Below, piece after piece: positions 44,501 through 58,700 of a DNA stretch of 64,000 nucleotides; positions within the stretch are counted from its first letter, which is position 1; the number at the start of each line of letters is the position of its first letter. Made by a program: the position numbers and the translations under genes. The stretch is from contig NC_134416.1 of NCBI RefSeq assembly GCF_030867145.1, positions 21,457,514-21,521,513 on the forward strand. The letters run 5' to 3'. This DNA is from Opisthocomus hoazin. Its lineage: Eukaryota > Chordata > Aves > Opisthocomiformes > Opisthocomidae. Below the pieces are notes generated by a model. The model was given only the letters and a program-made list of their open reading frames with translations, searched no databases and had not been told where the DNA came from.

Positions 44501-47500
44501 TTAAAAAACAAGGTAGAACTTTGTGATGTTATGAAATGCAATTCCTGTTTAGCTTGATCTTATAAAATCGAGATTATACAGAACTATTTCTAACTGATGT
44601 CTGTTATACTTTTCAAAATGTTGTAAGCTGGATATGGGGCTTTGTTTGGTTATGTTTTGGTTTTTTTATTGTTTTTTTAGCCTCCAATTAACAGTGTCAC
44701 ATGATTGGAATTAGTATGAGATAAATATAAGAACTGTAGCATAAAAAGTAAATACTGCATATTCCAAGATTTCCTATGATAAGAGAATATTAAGTTATTC
44801 AGTTATTTTTAGACCAACACGTTAAAAACATAGTAGTGTATGAATACCTACTAATTAATGTATCATCCTATTAAAGTTTGGCAAAGGGTAATTTATCTGT
44901 TCAATATGACCATATATACTTACGTTAAGTATCATGATTTCCATAAAGGATACAAGACCCCATACTTCAGTGTCTGATTTAAAGATGTGCGGATTAAATT
45001 AACTTACCTTTTTGGGAAGACTGTGGTTAAGTCTCATTCATTATCTCCGAAAAACTATGATTTTGATACTGGTAGAAGCAAGATCTTTAACTATTTGAAC
45101 TAAAGCAGTGATTGCATACTGCGATGTTACCTTCCAAATGTTACTTAGTCTCCTACATATACTGTATGGGTAGGAGAATGGAATAGAATGGAAGACTGTT
45201 GCAGTTGGAAGGGACCTACAAGGATCACCTAGTCCAGCTGCCTGACCAAAGCAGGGCTGGCCAAGTTAAAGCATGTTATTAAGGGCGTTGTCCAAAAGCG
45301 TCTTGAGCACCAACAGACTTGGGGCATCAACCACCACTGTAGGAAGCCTGTTCCCAGGGTCTGACACCCTCTTGGTAAGGAAATGCTTCCTAATGTCCAG
45401 GCTGAACCTCCCCTGGCGCAGCTTTGAGGTATTTCCACACGTCCTGTCACTGGATCCTGGGGAGAAGAGATCAGCACCTTCCTCTACACATCCCCTCCTC
45501 AGGAAGCTGTAGAGAGCAATGAGGTTGCCCCTCAGCCTCCTTTTCTCCAAACTAGACAAGCCCCGAGTCCTCAGCCGCTCCTCACGGGCCATGCCTTCCA
45601 GCCCTATCACCAGCTGTGTTGCCCTGATGGCTTTATTCACATCATCTGCTGTTGAAACTTTGAATGATGGAAATATTTCTGAGAGGCAAGTGAGATTGCC
45701 TTGTGCTTTTGTGGGCAGCTTGACAAGAGACAGAAACCTATGAAAGTTTCTGGTTATATCTTGTAAGAAAAGTTAAATCGGTAATATTGTCAGTCTAGAA
45801 CTGAAGACCATTGCTTAAAGACAGCACAAACACAAACTTTTATTACACTGTATATTTTCATTAACAAATTTTTTTTTACGGTGTGTTTTTTATAACTTAG
45901 GGCAGCTGTTCATTGAATGAAACTTTTTTCCATAAATTTCCGTGGATTCAAAAATTGTTCTAAAAAATCTTGTTGGTTCTCCGGCATTTCCAAGGAACAT
46001 TGTAATTAGTCAGTAGAGATGTAAATAACAAGATTCAAAGCAGACCTGCATTATGAAGAGCGAAATAAGTTTTGATTTATTTTAAATAAATATCTTGCAA
46101 ATCAGAGTGATGTATGAACCAGTCTTGAAGATAAAAGCTGTTTTGAGGAATTACAATACCTTGCATCCTCTTTTATCAGTAGGCAATTGTTAATTTTTCT
46201 TGAAACTCTGCCTGTGGGTGCAGTTTATCAAATCAAATTATAGTAAAAATAAGCAGTTAATCAACAAGCCATCTCTAAAATTACCAAAATCTGTGCTTCA
46301 TCAAAGCAAAACCTTAAAACATAGTTATGTCTCTTGACACCAACAGCTGTGAGAGTCTTTATCAGTTGTCTGGAGGAGAGGATTGAGTGCTCCCTCAGGA
46401 AGTTTGCAGATGACACCAAGCTGGGTGGGAGTGTCGATCTGCTTGAGGGTAGGAAGGCTCTGCAGACGGATCTGGACAGACTGCATTGGTGGGCTGAGGC
46501 CAACTGTATGAGGTTCAACAAGGCCAAGTATCGGGTCCTGCACTTGGGTCACAACCACCCCATGCAACATTATAGGCTTGGGGAGGAGTCGCTGGAAAGC
46601 TGCCCATAGGAAAAGGACCTGGGGGTGCTGGTCGACAGCCAGCTGAACATGAGCCAGCAGTGTGCCCAGGTGGCCAAGAAGGCCAACAGCATCCTGGCTT
46701 GTGTCAGGAATAGTGTGGCCAGCAGGAGTAGGGAGGTGATCATGCCCCTGTACTCGGCACTGGTGAGGCTGCACCTCGAGTACTGTGTTCAGTTTTGGGC
46801 CCCTCTCATTACAAGAAGGACATTGAGGTGCTGGAGCGTGTTCAGAGAAGGGCAACAAAGCTGGTGAAGGGCCTAGAGAGCAAGTCTTGCGAGGAGCGGC
46901 TGAAGGAGCTGGGGCTGTATAGTCTGGAGAAGAGGAGGCTGAGGGAGGGCCTTCTTGCTCTCCACAACTACCTGAAAGGAGGTTGTAGTGAGGCAGGTCT
47001 CTTCTTCCAAGTAACTAGTGACAGGACGATAGGCAATGGCCTGAAGTTGCGTCAGGGGAGATTTAGACTGGATATGAGGAAAAATCACTCTTTCTTTACT
47101 GAAAGAGTGGTCAGGCATTGGAACAGGCTGCCCAGGGAGGTTGTTGAGTCCCCATCCCTGGAGATGACGAAAAGATGTGTAGATGTGGCACTTAGGGACA
47201 TGGATTAGTAGGCATGGTGGTGTTGGGTTGACGGTCGGACTTCATGGTCTTAGAGGTCTTTTCCAACCTTAATGGTTCTATGATTCTCTGCTATGTCTGG
47301 CTGGCTAGACAAAGTGATCACACCTCCCACTATTGCATTACTGAAGAACAAAAAATGGAGGCATGACAATAAATCTGAATGGAAGCAGTGAACAGATGTC
47401 TGTTCACATCTTGTATGGTACTTCAGAGGGTTGTGACAAAGGTATACCCTTCCAACATTTTTTTTTTTCTTTAGTTAACTCATGTTTTAGGAATCCTCAC

Positions 47501-49349
47501 TGTGAAAGCTTGAAGTTAAGAACCACCATGCTGCTTTATTAGGCTGAGAAAATGTTAAGTGCTTAGCTGTCTTCTGACCTTCTTTACAAGCAATATCACG
47601 TAGTATGTATGAACTTACCAAAAAGATCATAGACTTACTTAAAAATTTTAAGTGTTGAGGATTGGTTGAAAATACTCTACAAAAGGTTTGGTCACACAAT
47701 GACAGTGTGAGGTTATAGAGCCTTTTAACAAGTGAGCAAATGGTGTAAGAGAGATGTGTAAACAATTTTGAGATGTTTCAGTGCACAGTTAAATTCAGTC
47801 AGTTAAATAACAGCTCGTTCAATGAGTGGCCAACTTCCCCCTAATACAAAGACACGCTCTTTTTGGTCATATATCTAAGCCGAGGTAATTTCTTAATCTT
47901 TTAAAGCAGGCTACCCTGTTGCTTGGTGTCTTCTGATTGTATAGATCTCTCACTCTGTCTCTAATTAGCATGTTTGAATCTCTCCAGTTAATACCCACAC
48001 CCCCTGCCCCAACCAAACTTTAGGAAAAAGAGGGATGCTTTAATTAACACCATTAAGTACCAGAATTACATTATAGTCTGGTTATTACTCTTTACTACAC
48101 TTCTTGCTTAGCAAACAAGATAACCAACTGAGAGGGCTTAAATTATACCTGGCTTATCCATTGTTATCTGTATTCTCCTCTGACTTTGATGTTTCTCTGT
48201 GCTTAACATTGAGGTCAAACAGGAACACTTTTTGGAGTACTAGAGTGCCATAGATGATATTTACCATCATAATCTGGTCTTGTCTGTCTCTGCTAATTAG
48301 TTCCTAGTTTCTTTCAAGTTAAGTTTTAGTTACAAGCACAGTGATTTCTTTTAATTAAGAGATGAAGCATAAATGTGAAAAGCTAAACAATTCCTGGGGA
48401 TAGTTTTATCACTTGTGAGAATTTTATCCAGTTGTTTTGTTTTTAGCTAAAAATCCATATATACAATCTGTTATTATTTGGAAGTTGATCAATTACTGTG
48501 GACACTGTGGGCAGTAAGGATTCTAATGGAAAAAGAATAAACGTGCTAGAACCTGTTCACCTACTGGTGTTTTGAGTCATCAGTCCTCATGTTTGGGAGC
48601 ATGTTAGGGAATGGCATGGTCCTTGGCGCCAGTCGCTAACATCTGGGACCTCCCTTGTAAAGGGCATTGTTTTACAACAGTGGAGGACGCTGGGCATTTT
48701 GCATTATGAATAAAGTGTTACCACTAGCTGTTTCATTGCTTTTCCAGTTTTTACAGCAGCTCAAGAAATATTTGGAAAACTTGTTTGTGTGGAGGCTGTG
48801 AGTGGTTTTATGAATTGCAGGGCTAGCTGTGATCAACAAAGATGTCATAAGAAAAAAGGGCAACATTAGATTAGTTTTAGAGTCTACAGATTTAACAAAC
48901 TATTTGGAAAACAAAAGAGAAATTTCTTTTTAAACTATGGTACTGTGATTTAACGTAGGATTGCGGAGTATTTTTAAGTGTAATGAGATTCTCGTATAAT
49001 AATTTGTCTTCTAGAAAAATACTTTTGCTAAGATTTTTTTTTTTCGTAGGTGATCCTACATATGAAATCTTTAAAAGGAGAGTTTTACAAGGAAAATCAG
49101 TCCCCCATTATGCAGCAATAGAGCCAAGTGGGGATGGTCTAATGATTCTTTCTTACAAACCGTTCAAATTTGTACAAGATGAAGATGACAAATTAGAAGA
49201 AAATGACGATGCAAAAGCAACAAATGAAAAGAAAGGTAAGACTTATCTGGCAGATTTTGATAGGCTGCTTTCTCTTTTGGCTTAGGAAACAGCTTGTCAG
49301 TTTAGCATCTGTTTGGAAACTCTGGCAATAAATGTTTGTCTTAGTATCT

Positions 49350-49393
<44 letters not shown>

Positions 49394-49712
49394 AAGGACA
49401 GATTGGCTTTTTTTGTTTGTTTTCACCCTGGGAAGCTGTATTATGCATAAACCTATATGTGAAGCTTTTTTGAATAGGAGACACTTAACGAACTTTGTTG
49501 TCCTAAGGAAAAGGATATTTTGCAAACACAACTATACTAAGTATTTGCTAGCAGTTGGATTGCTAAGGTAACACCTAAATTTAGCCATCTGGCTGAGGTA
49601 CTAAAATTAAGAAGCCAGTCTTCGTAGATGAGAGAGGGCTGTATGGCACCCATTGACTCCCCCAGATGGTTGTTCATCACAAAGCTCTCTGGTATGTAAT
49701 TTACTCTTGTTT

Positions 49713-49747
<35 letters not shown>

Positions 49748-52700
49748 AAAAAAAACCAAAAAAAAAAACCCCACCAAAAAAAACTTTTTGAAGAATTAGA
49801 ATCCTGTAGAAGATTATCATTTCTCCAGTGGGAAAGCAGTTCAGAATAAATAATAAACTTCAACAAAAGGCATCCATACTTTTTTTTCTTTAAGATCAAA
49901 ACAAAATCAAGTTTGTAAAAATATATTAATAAAATTGTTTCATCTTAAATATCACTGAGCTCTGTAATATGTGTGTTTATGTAGTTGTATTACTTCAGAT
50001 TTGATTTTTGCTTCTGAATATGAGGCAGTCCTAATTGAAGGACACTAGCACAATCTTTGTCAATGGTGCAAAAATATGTTTGGGAATCAATACAAAAAGA
50101 TCAATTTTCTGGAATGTATTAATGTTACACACTGATAATTGTGACATTGTACCTGTGATTGTATTAAGAATAATCTGTACATGTAAATCTTGAGGCAAAG
50201 GAGTTCTTCAGTGCACTGAGCACCATATTGCAATGATTGTGCAGTTGTCACCCGAATTAGCTAGTTCAGTGTTTTAAGGATTTTAAGAGATTCTGGAGGT
50301 GTGTGTTAGGCGTGAATAAAGAAACGTGGTAGAGAGCACTGTATGGCAATTAGCATAGCTCATTTTGTGCATGTAAGTGCACATATGGTGGTGTTAAAGC
50401 CCAGAAATCTGTAATGTGTGGAGTAATGATTGCAGCAAGACTTTTAGAAGACTCCTCATGACACAAAAATCTAGTGGTAGAAACAGTACTGAAACCTGAA
50501 CTCCTAGTTCAGTGGGAAGTCTAATACCTCTTTAAGAGAGAATTTGTCTTTAGCTAAACCTAACGTGGGCTGTAATTTTAGTTGCATGGTTATATGAATT
50601 TTCAGGCATAATAGATACCAGATAATGAAAGAAGATGTGCTGGCAATAGAACTCTAATTTTTGTAGGCGTTTACAACAACACACAAAAAATATGAAGGAA
50701 GTTATGTTGCACATGGGTGTTTTGGTTTCTGGGTTGTTCTTTCATAGTCTTTTTTGCACAGTTTTAACATTATGAGAAGGCTATCTTGAAGATGGGAGAG
50801 AGGGGAAGTCTAAGCCGCTTTTTTGGTGTCATTCAGTTTTCTTACAAGTTAAGACTTTTAATATCAGATATAATATGTGTCAAAGTTTAGAGTTTTGAAG
50901 GCTGTCGTATCTCAGAAGCTGATATTTTCTGGGAAGTGTATCTGTGACTGATCCATTGCAAACGGGAAGCTCTTGGTAATGGGCAACAGCGTGAGAGTCC
51001 TTCCAGAGTCACGTTTGCTGACATGAAGCTTAGATCAATGAAAACTTGTCTTGTGTTGTGACAACTTGAGAGCGCCAATGGGTCTATCCATACTTTACTT
51101 TTTCTCTAAATAGGATGGTAACATACAAATATTGCTCTTTAGAAAATGGAGGAGTCTGTTGTCTGTGATCAACTGTGCACTACACAGTCATGCTGTCATA
51201 GCCTTCCTTTTGTATAAACATTTATCTTAAAAGGGCACTTCTTGTAGTGGTTTAATAATCAAGGTAGACACCAGGCAGATTCTAGACCCAGGAGCAGAAG
51301 TCAGACATTACCTCTGGGCAGACAGTTTTATTTCATCTCCATCAACTGAGGCAGATGACAACTACTTGGTCTTCTGAAATAATTTCTGTTGAATAGCCAG
51401 TGTAGCTTCTGGCAATATAGTTAAGAAAAATTGTTTACGTCTCTGAATGGCATATAATTCTGAGCATGCAGTAGCTTGTCAGTACCACTGCACCTGATGT
51501 CTCTTCAACCAAATTATTAATCATTAATGTTTTGGTGTATTTGAGTACATTTTTGTTATCAATTTACTAATGCTCCAATAAATTTAGATTAATAGTTAAT
51601 GCCCATTGTATGACTCTGTCAGCTCATTTGAGTATAGACATGAATATAAATTGCTCACCACGAGGGACACAAATGAACTTGATTGAAACATTTCTCCACT
51701 TAATAATCAATTTTATGTAAATTGTTCAAGGTTAGTTTCCATTCTTCCACAAACTTCTGTTCCATGTGTCCCAGCATTACATGCTGTGAAATCCAGGACA
51801 GCATTTGTAATCTAGTTTGTATTTTTCTGTATGTTTCCAATTGTAGACCCTCTCTATTACTGGCAACAGACTGAAGATGATGTGACAATAACAGTTCACA
51901 TTCCTCAAGACATCTCTAAGGATGACATAAAAGTACGCTTTTCCCCTGATAGCATACGTGTTACACTGAAAGACCAGCCTCCTTTGATGGAAGGAAAACT
52001 CGCTTCATCTGTGGACCATGAAAGCTGCACATGGATAATTAGAGAGAATAAAAGGTGTTGTATATGGTTTTTAGTTTTCCTATTGATAGGAATTGATTTC
52101 AAAGTGTATACCATATCTCTGACTTCTGGCCCCTCTGGGAATGGACTTATCTAATGCTACACCCTGCATGCCTCCTTACAGGTGTCTGTCTCCTTTGCTG
52201 AAAATAGTTTGCTGGCTTTTGCAATGCTGTCTCACAATACTGTTTCTTTAGCTAATTGTGAAATTAATCCCCTCCTCTCACAGTTATTTGCTACATGACC
52301 AGCTATTTTCTACAACAACATAGAACAGCCCTTCTGAAACAATAAATTCTTTCATTTTGGAAAAAAAGCATTCTGTATAACCGTGTGTACTGACAGTTAC
52401 ACCTGTATCTCAGACCAGGAAATTGAGTTTCTACTACTGGGCTGTCAAGCAAAGTTCTTTGCAACATTAGGGATACATTGATGCTCATAATGTTAGCCTC
52501 CTCGTACTATTTTCACAAGCTTTGCCTGTGTTTATTTGCAGCCAGAGTTAATGTCCTGTTCTAATGGTCAGTTGCCTTTCTAAAACAGTATTTGGTGATA
52601 CCAGCTACTGGAGATTAGCCCATGCATGTCTGTGTGACTACCTGTCTGTATGGCTACCTGAATTTTAATTGTCTTTATAAACTTGTCCATTCACTTCTAG

Positions 52701-55700
52701 TTGATCACAGTGGAAAAGTGAATAGGTAAACTGTTGAATGATTTTCATAAAGACAGTGTATCATATAGTTGTGGTGGTAACTATAACTAATTAGTGATAA
52801 GTTCAGTAACTAAATTCAGTAATATTTTGAAGTACTGAAGAAAAACTTTTTTTTTTTTCCAAATAGGCAGAAAAATACCTCAGGTATGAAAATGTTAAAC
52901 ATAGCTTTGTAAGCAGAGTAAACTTAATTAGTTCAACAATTTTTTTTTTTTTTAACTAAATTTTAGGATTGATTAGCCTGTATTTACCTTGTTGTTTGTG
53001 TTAATAATTTCTCTTCTACTTCGGCTTTCCACACACAGAAGCTTTTTGGGTAAGAACATAACAGAAATTCCTCAGGTTTGACTTACAGTTCCTTATTATA
53101 TTTTCATAATCCATTGTACATTATGTACATGATATAAAATTAATCTGTGTGAATTTAACATGCTGTAGACCTCATAGAAATTTTCATGGTTGTATGTGTG
53201 AATTTAACATGCTGTAGACCTCATAGAAATGTTCATGGTTTTATTTGATAAGTAAATTTTAGTTGTCTCTTTCTTTCTGAAATAAAAACATGAAAGAATG
53301 GAGAGGAAAAAAATTCAGGCCTTCCTAAACCATAGCCAAATTTACCTTTTTTTTTTGTTTCCATTTCAAAACCTGTTCTAGAATTTTAGTTCTCTGGTAG
53401 AGAAATGCAACCTAATTCTGGACATCTAATTTTGCATTCTGCTTAGACTCTGTCATTATTAGAGCCTCCAGAAGGCCCTTCAGAGCCGTGAACTGATCTC
53501 AGTGACAAGATGTGTTCAACCATTGTTTTATTTTCTTTTTTGGTGGGTGCACATTTTCTACAACATTTGTATTTGCATCAATAAAAAGGCCTCATATATG
53601 GAAAGTGACAGAAGTATTCAGATTTACTTTCACATGTGTTTCTGCACATCTAAAAGGGTATGTGAAATCCCTATATAGTTGGAAATGTACCCTTCTGAGT
53701 TTTCCATTTGAGACTTGAAGCTAAAAGCTTGTAGTATAAACCACTTTCTTTGTTGCAGTTAACAGGTGCAGTGAACACTTACATGCACCGTTTTGTCCTA
53801 CCTTGTAGGACGTGAACAGAGAGAGCTGTTGAACGCTTAAATACTGCTACACATACTCCTCTTGATCCTTTCACTTACAAGAGGGGTTGAAAGGCTGCAC
53901 TCATCTTTTGCGGTTGTACCTCCCCTTGTGCTACCTGGTCAGAACAGCTAGAACTGAAGCACTGTCTAAATGGTTTAAGTAAGGCTTAAGTTATCATGAA
54001 TGAAATGCAGTATGTGCATTACAAAAAACAGGTAGTTGATCCACACTTTAATGATCTTGTTCTCTTTGTACCCAAAGTCCATATTGCCTGTAAAAGTGCC
54101 TTGGAATTTTTATAGCTTCTCTTGTTGATTGCGCTGGTGGGTTTCTGTTCGTCTGCCTGAGGGAGGTGGGTCTGGAACGGACTAAACATTTTCTGCTCAA
54201 AGAGCTTTGTGATCCTACCTCTGAACTTTGAAAACTACTTTTCAACAATCTGTAACTCAGTGTGTTATTATTTAATCTAGGGGTGGGTTTCATTATTTAG
54301 AAATCTTGTATTAGTCTCTTAAATGTTCAAGAAGGGATTTGTGCGTAAGTCCACAGCTATCGGATATTGATACTTACTGCAAGAGAAGAGCTGTCCAGGT
54401 TCTTCAAGTATTCTCTTTGTAATATCTGTGAATCTAGGCACCTAAATACTTCTTAACTACAGGCAAAGTGTTGTAATCAGTGCTGGCCATCTATATATTT
54501 GGTTGTTATTGTAGCCTTGGTTAATATCAGAGCTATTATGATAAATGCATAATCACAGAAGGAGTTCAGAGTAGTAGGAGTGTCCATACTTAAATAAGAA
54601 CAAAATTAAATCAGCTGGTTTTCAGTGTCTGTTATGGTATTGTGAGGTTTCTTTTTTTTTTTTCCTTCCCTTTTTTTTCCTGTTAGAGGCCATGTTTGCA
54701 GTAGTTAAAAAGTCATTACGGTTTTAAATGATAACTTGTAAATACATACGTTTTCACTACCATTCCCGAAGTGTTGAAACTGGGGAACAGTGTTATACAT
54801 TTTAGATATTGTCTCTTATGATAGTTTTTCATATCACTTTGTATGTAATACATATGACAGTAGTTATTCTTGCCATTATAATAGCTTAAAATACAAAGTG
54901 AAATAAGTTATGGTGGAGATAATACTGACTTCTGGGTGCTTGGACAAGCTCGATGTCAATATTTTTTATTAATGCGTTGTTTGAACTTCTACGTGAAGTA
55001 TACAGGTGTATATACCTTGTGAAATTTGAATATAGTAAGAAAACTAGCATGACATTTTCTGCCAGACGTTCCCAGTTAAAATTTTTTTCAGTTTCTTCTG
55101 AGAAATGATTTAGTTTTTAGGTAGTCCTGTGAGGAGCAGGGAGTTGGACTCTGATCCTTGTGGGTCCCTTCCAACTTGACATATTCTGTGATTCCACGAT
55201 TCTCTTTTGATTTTCCTCATCAAAAATCTTGTCTTTTTCCAAAAGATTAACTGTAAAAGATGGTTATTCTCCAAAAGAATTAGAGGGACTAATATTTGTA
55301 TAGAGGCTATGCTAATACTGCATACTAAAATGTGACTTTTCAGTTATTGATTATTAGATATCATAGTGAAAAATAACTAAAATTTTTTATTACTCAGTCA
55401 AGTGAGCAATATTGCATGAATGTTAGACTTCTGTTTTAATGGGAAATAGTAATTACATATTTCAATGTAGTAAGTCGCACTTGGTTCTTACTGTTGGTAC
55501 TGCAGTACCACTTTAAATCTCAAACTTGCTCCAAATACCTTCCGTATGGAACCTGATTGAGACTTCACCGAATAGTTGTTGCTATGATGCAGTAGTTAGT
55601 AACTTAGAAAGTTTTCCTATTTTGTCAGGTAAAAACTGTCATTGTAAACACTGGAAGTGTATCTAATAAGTGAATATAATAGAACTAGCTCTCATTTTAT

Positions 55701-58700
55701 CGTTATATCCATGTGCTGGTCTAACACAGTAATTAAGTGGAATTGTTGTGTTGGTACATCGGGATAAGTCTCTTGGTTTGTTTTTATTTAATTAGTTATT
55801 CCTAATGGTTATACCAGGTTCTTTTAAGTTTGGGGGTTTTTTTACAGGTTACAGAAACCGTATCTCTTCTGATTATGATTTTAGATACACAATGTAGATA
55901 ATTAACTGTTGTAGTATTTCTGAGGTCTATAAAATACAAGTATTTTTGTCTTAGATATTATATAAAGAAAGATGAAAGATGAAGAGCTACTGGAGAGAGT
56001 CCAGCGGAGGGCTACGAGGATGGTGAGGGGACTGGAGCATCTCCCCTACGAGGAGAGGTTGAGGGAACTGGGCTTGTTCAGCCTGAAGAAGAGAAGGCTG
56101 CGAGGGGACCTTATAAATGCCTACAAATATCTGAAGGATGGGTGTCAGGAGGATGGGGCCAAGCTCTTTTCAGTGGTGCCCAGTGACAGGACAAGGGGCA
56201 ATGGGCACAAACTGAGGCACAGGAAGTTCCGTCTGAACATGAGGAAGAACTTCTTCCCTCTGAGGGTGACGGAGCACTGGAACAGGCTGCCCAGGGAGGT
56301 TGTGGAGTCTCCTTCTCTGGAGATATTCAAGACCCGCCTGGACAAGGTCCTGTGCAGCCTGCTGTAGGTGACCCTGCTTCGGCAGGGGGGTTGGACTAGA
56401 TGATCCACAGAGGTCCCTTCCAACCCCTACTATTCTGTGATTCTGTGATTCTGTAAAGGTAGTGTACAGTGAAGTAGCCCTATTAAGTACTTTTTAGATT
56501 TCAAATAAACCTCTGTAGTAAAATTCTGTCACTCTTTGAATAGATTTTACAGGTGATCTCCTGTGGCATTTTAATAAGGCTGCCTCAGGGGAAACTGCAT
56601 TTACATTGAAAACTCTGAGGACACTTACATGAATAGATTCTCTTTGTTCTTCGGCTTTTAGAGATCACATGCCCTTGGTCTATTTTTCTTTAGAATTTTT
56701 TCCATTAGAATAGTTTATTTTATAAATTGAATGCTAGTGATTTCTGTTATGTGATTTTTCATTATTAATTCAGTTTGGAGAGAAGTGCTCAAATCTACAC
56801 GTAGAGCTTTTTGACTAACCTGAGAAATGGATGCAGTGTTTTCATGTACTACTCTTTGTCTTCTATTTGCATTTTAGTTTGGAAATTTCTCTAATTAAGA
56901 AAAATGAGGGACCCCAGTGGCCAGAGCTAATAGTTGGTGACACAAGAGGGGAATTCATAATGGACTCTTCCCAGTGCTCTGAAATAACTGAAAGCCTGAT
57001 GCATCTTACCTCTGAAGTAATGGTAAGGAGTTGAAAATAAAACATCTAAAATTCTTGTACGTTTGCGTGTTGTATTTTCTTGATACCCTAATTTGCGCTT
57101 CGTTTGCACATCAGTTCATTTACTATTCAGAATCCTAACTCTACATTCATTTATAACTGAAACTGTTAACAAACTAATGGCACAAATTGTGAATATAATT
57201 TGAACAGTAATATCATCTTCATGGGGGACTGAATTTAGCTTCCATGGTAGCGTCTGTGCACCAGAACAGAAGTCTGATTTAACACTGAAAATAAATTTTA
57301 TTTTCACCACTTACAATGTGACAGTTTGTTTGAAAGCACTTGATTTAAGTAATTTTGAAGGATACCTGTTTCTTGTTTATCGATAGGTTAGCAACACTTT
57401 TATACTGTCTTCCTAGGGATGCTGTACTTGGCGTATAGACTGTGAGTATAGAAGACATTTTTAAGAAAAATTTAGGAAAGCATAATCATTCATGACTCAT
57501 GAACTTTCTGGCATTATTGTTATACAGGAAGTCTACTTAAAACAAAATAGAATGTAATTTTTAACTGCTCTTTGCTTGATACTTCCCCTTTTGGTTTAAT
57601 TAGAAAATGGCATCTCATCTAAGACTTGTGAAGTGTGAGCCCCTATAGGTCTTGATATATTAGTTTTGTATAATTACTTTTTTTAATAAAGCTGAAAAGT
57701 GCTTCGTGCTCTAAATTGGTTTCTCTCCTCTCTCGCTCAGTATTTGTGGGCAAGATGTTGTAGTATATCTTTTGACCATAGATTTATTGGGAACTTCATT
57801 TTTCTTTTCTCTTGTAACTCCAACCTAGGGTTAGGGCTTATAGTGCTTAAAGTCATGATTTTATTTTTTTGTCACAACTTTTCAGCTTGTGTGCAATAAC
57901 TATCATGTAAAAAAAATCTTGGGTAACTATTCATTTAAATAAGTGTTACGTATTTTGTTATACTGCAGCTTTCACGATATATGTATAATAAAGGCATGGA
58001 TTTTTTTGGGTCATCTCAATTGCTTGTGGTAGTGATGTTTACCTGGAAGGTTTTTTTAAAAGCCACTCAACAAGTCATTAAATCAGAGGCCATCAACAAT
58101 GCTTGATAGAGAAGAGGTGAACCCCAAAGACTAGCCTCTAAAGAGGCAATATACTCTGTTGTAGGTCATCTGCATTAGCCTGCAGTGAATGACCCTTAAT
58201 TTGTCTATTTTCTGTCATTTAAGGGTGTTTCTCTGTTATCTCTTAATGTTTGTTTTCTTTGTACTTAATTGTCTTAGCAATTAAAAAAAAAATTGTGATG
58301 ATCTCCTTCACTTCCTGTGCTGAACCAAAATACAACTTCTCCTTCATCAGCTGAAATGGATGAAGAAATGAGCACAGGAACTCAAGAACTCCTCCCTGTC
58401 AGATGAATTGAGTCAGTGCCCTGTCTAATCTTCCCTTACATGTTCTGTTCGGCCTCAGCTTTTGGCTTGTATTAGTTGTCAAGATGTGTCTTTTTTGTGC
58501 AAGAGCAACATTAATTCATACTTAATGAGGAAGTGTGTATTTTTTGCCATCTGTTAAATCAAGGTCTCTTTCTGTTACCATGATACTGGTTCTTTAAGTA
58601 TATCACGAGGGTAATGTAGCTTGGTTGTTCTGAAAATTATGCAAGGAAGATGTCATTAACTGAAGTAATCTGTTTCTGTATGGAGTAGTGTTCTGTCTTG

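Larger units (their letters stand above)
44218..49049 (+). other. NUDCD1 intron 4
   Basis: A 4.8-kb intron holding two CR1 fragments, one on the minus strand (45178-45640) and one on the plus strand (46370-47287). No other feature was recognised. Confidence 0.88.
49236..51846 (+). other. NUDCD1 intron 5
   Basis: A 2.6-kb intron with a T28 run (49356-49383) and an A29 run (49717-49745) but no recognised transposable element. Confidence 0.85.
52055..56877 (+). other. NUDCD1 intron 6
   Basis: A 4.8-kb intron with a 49-bp tandem duplication (53146), a short CR1 tail (55118) and a young CR1 (55972). The rest is AT-rich with no recognised feature. Confidence 0.88.
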
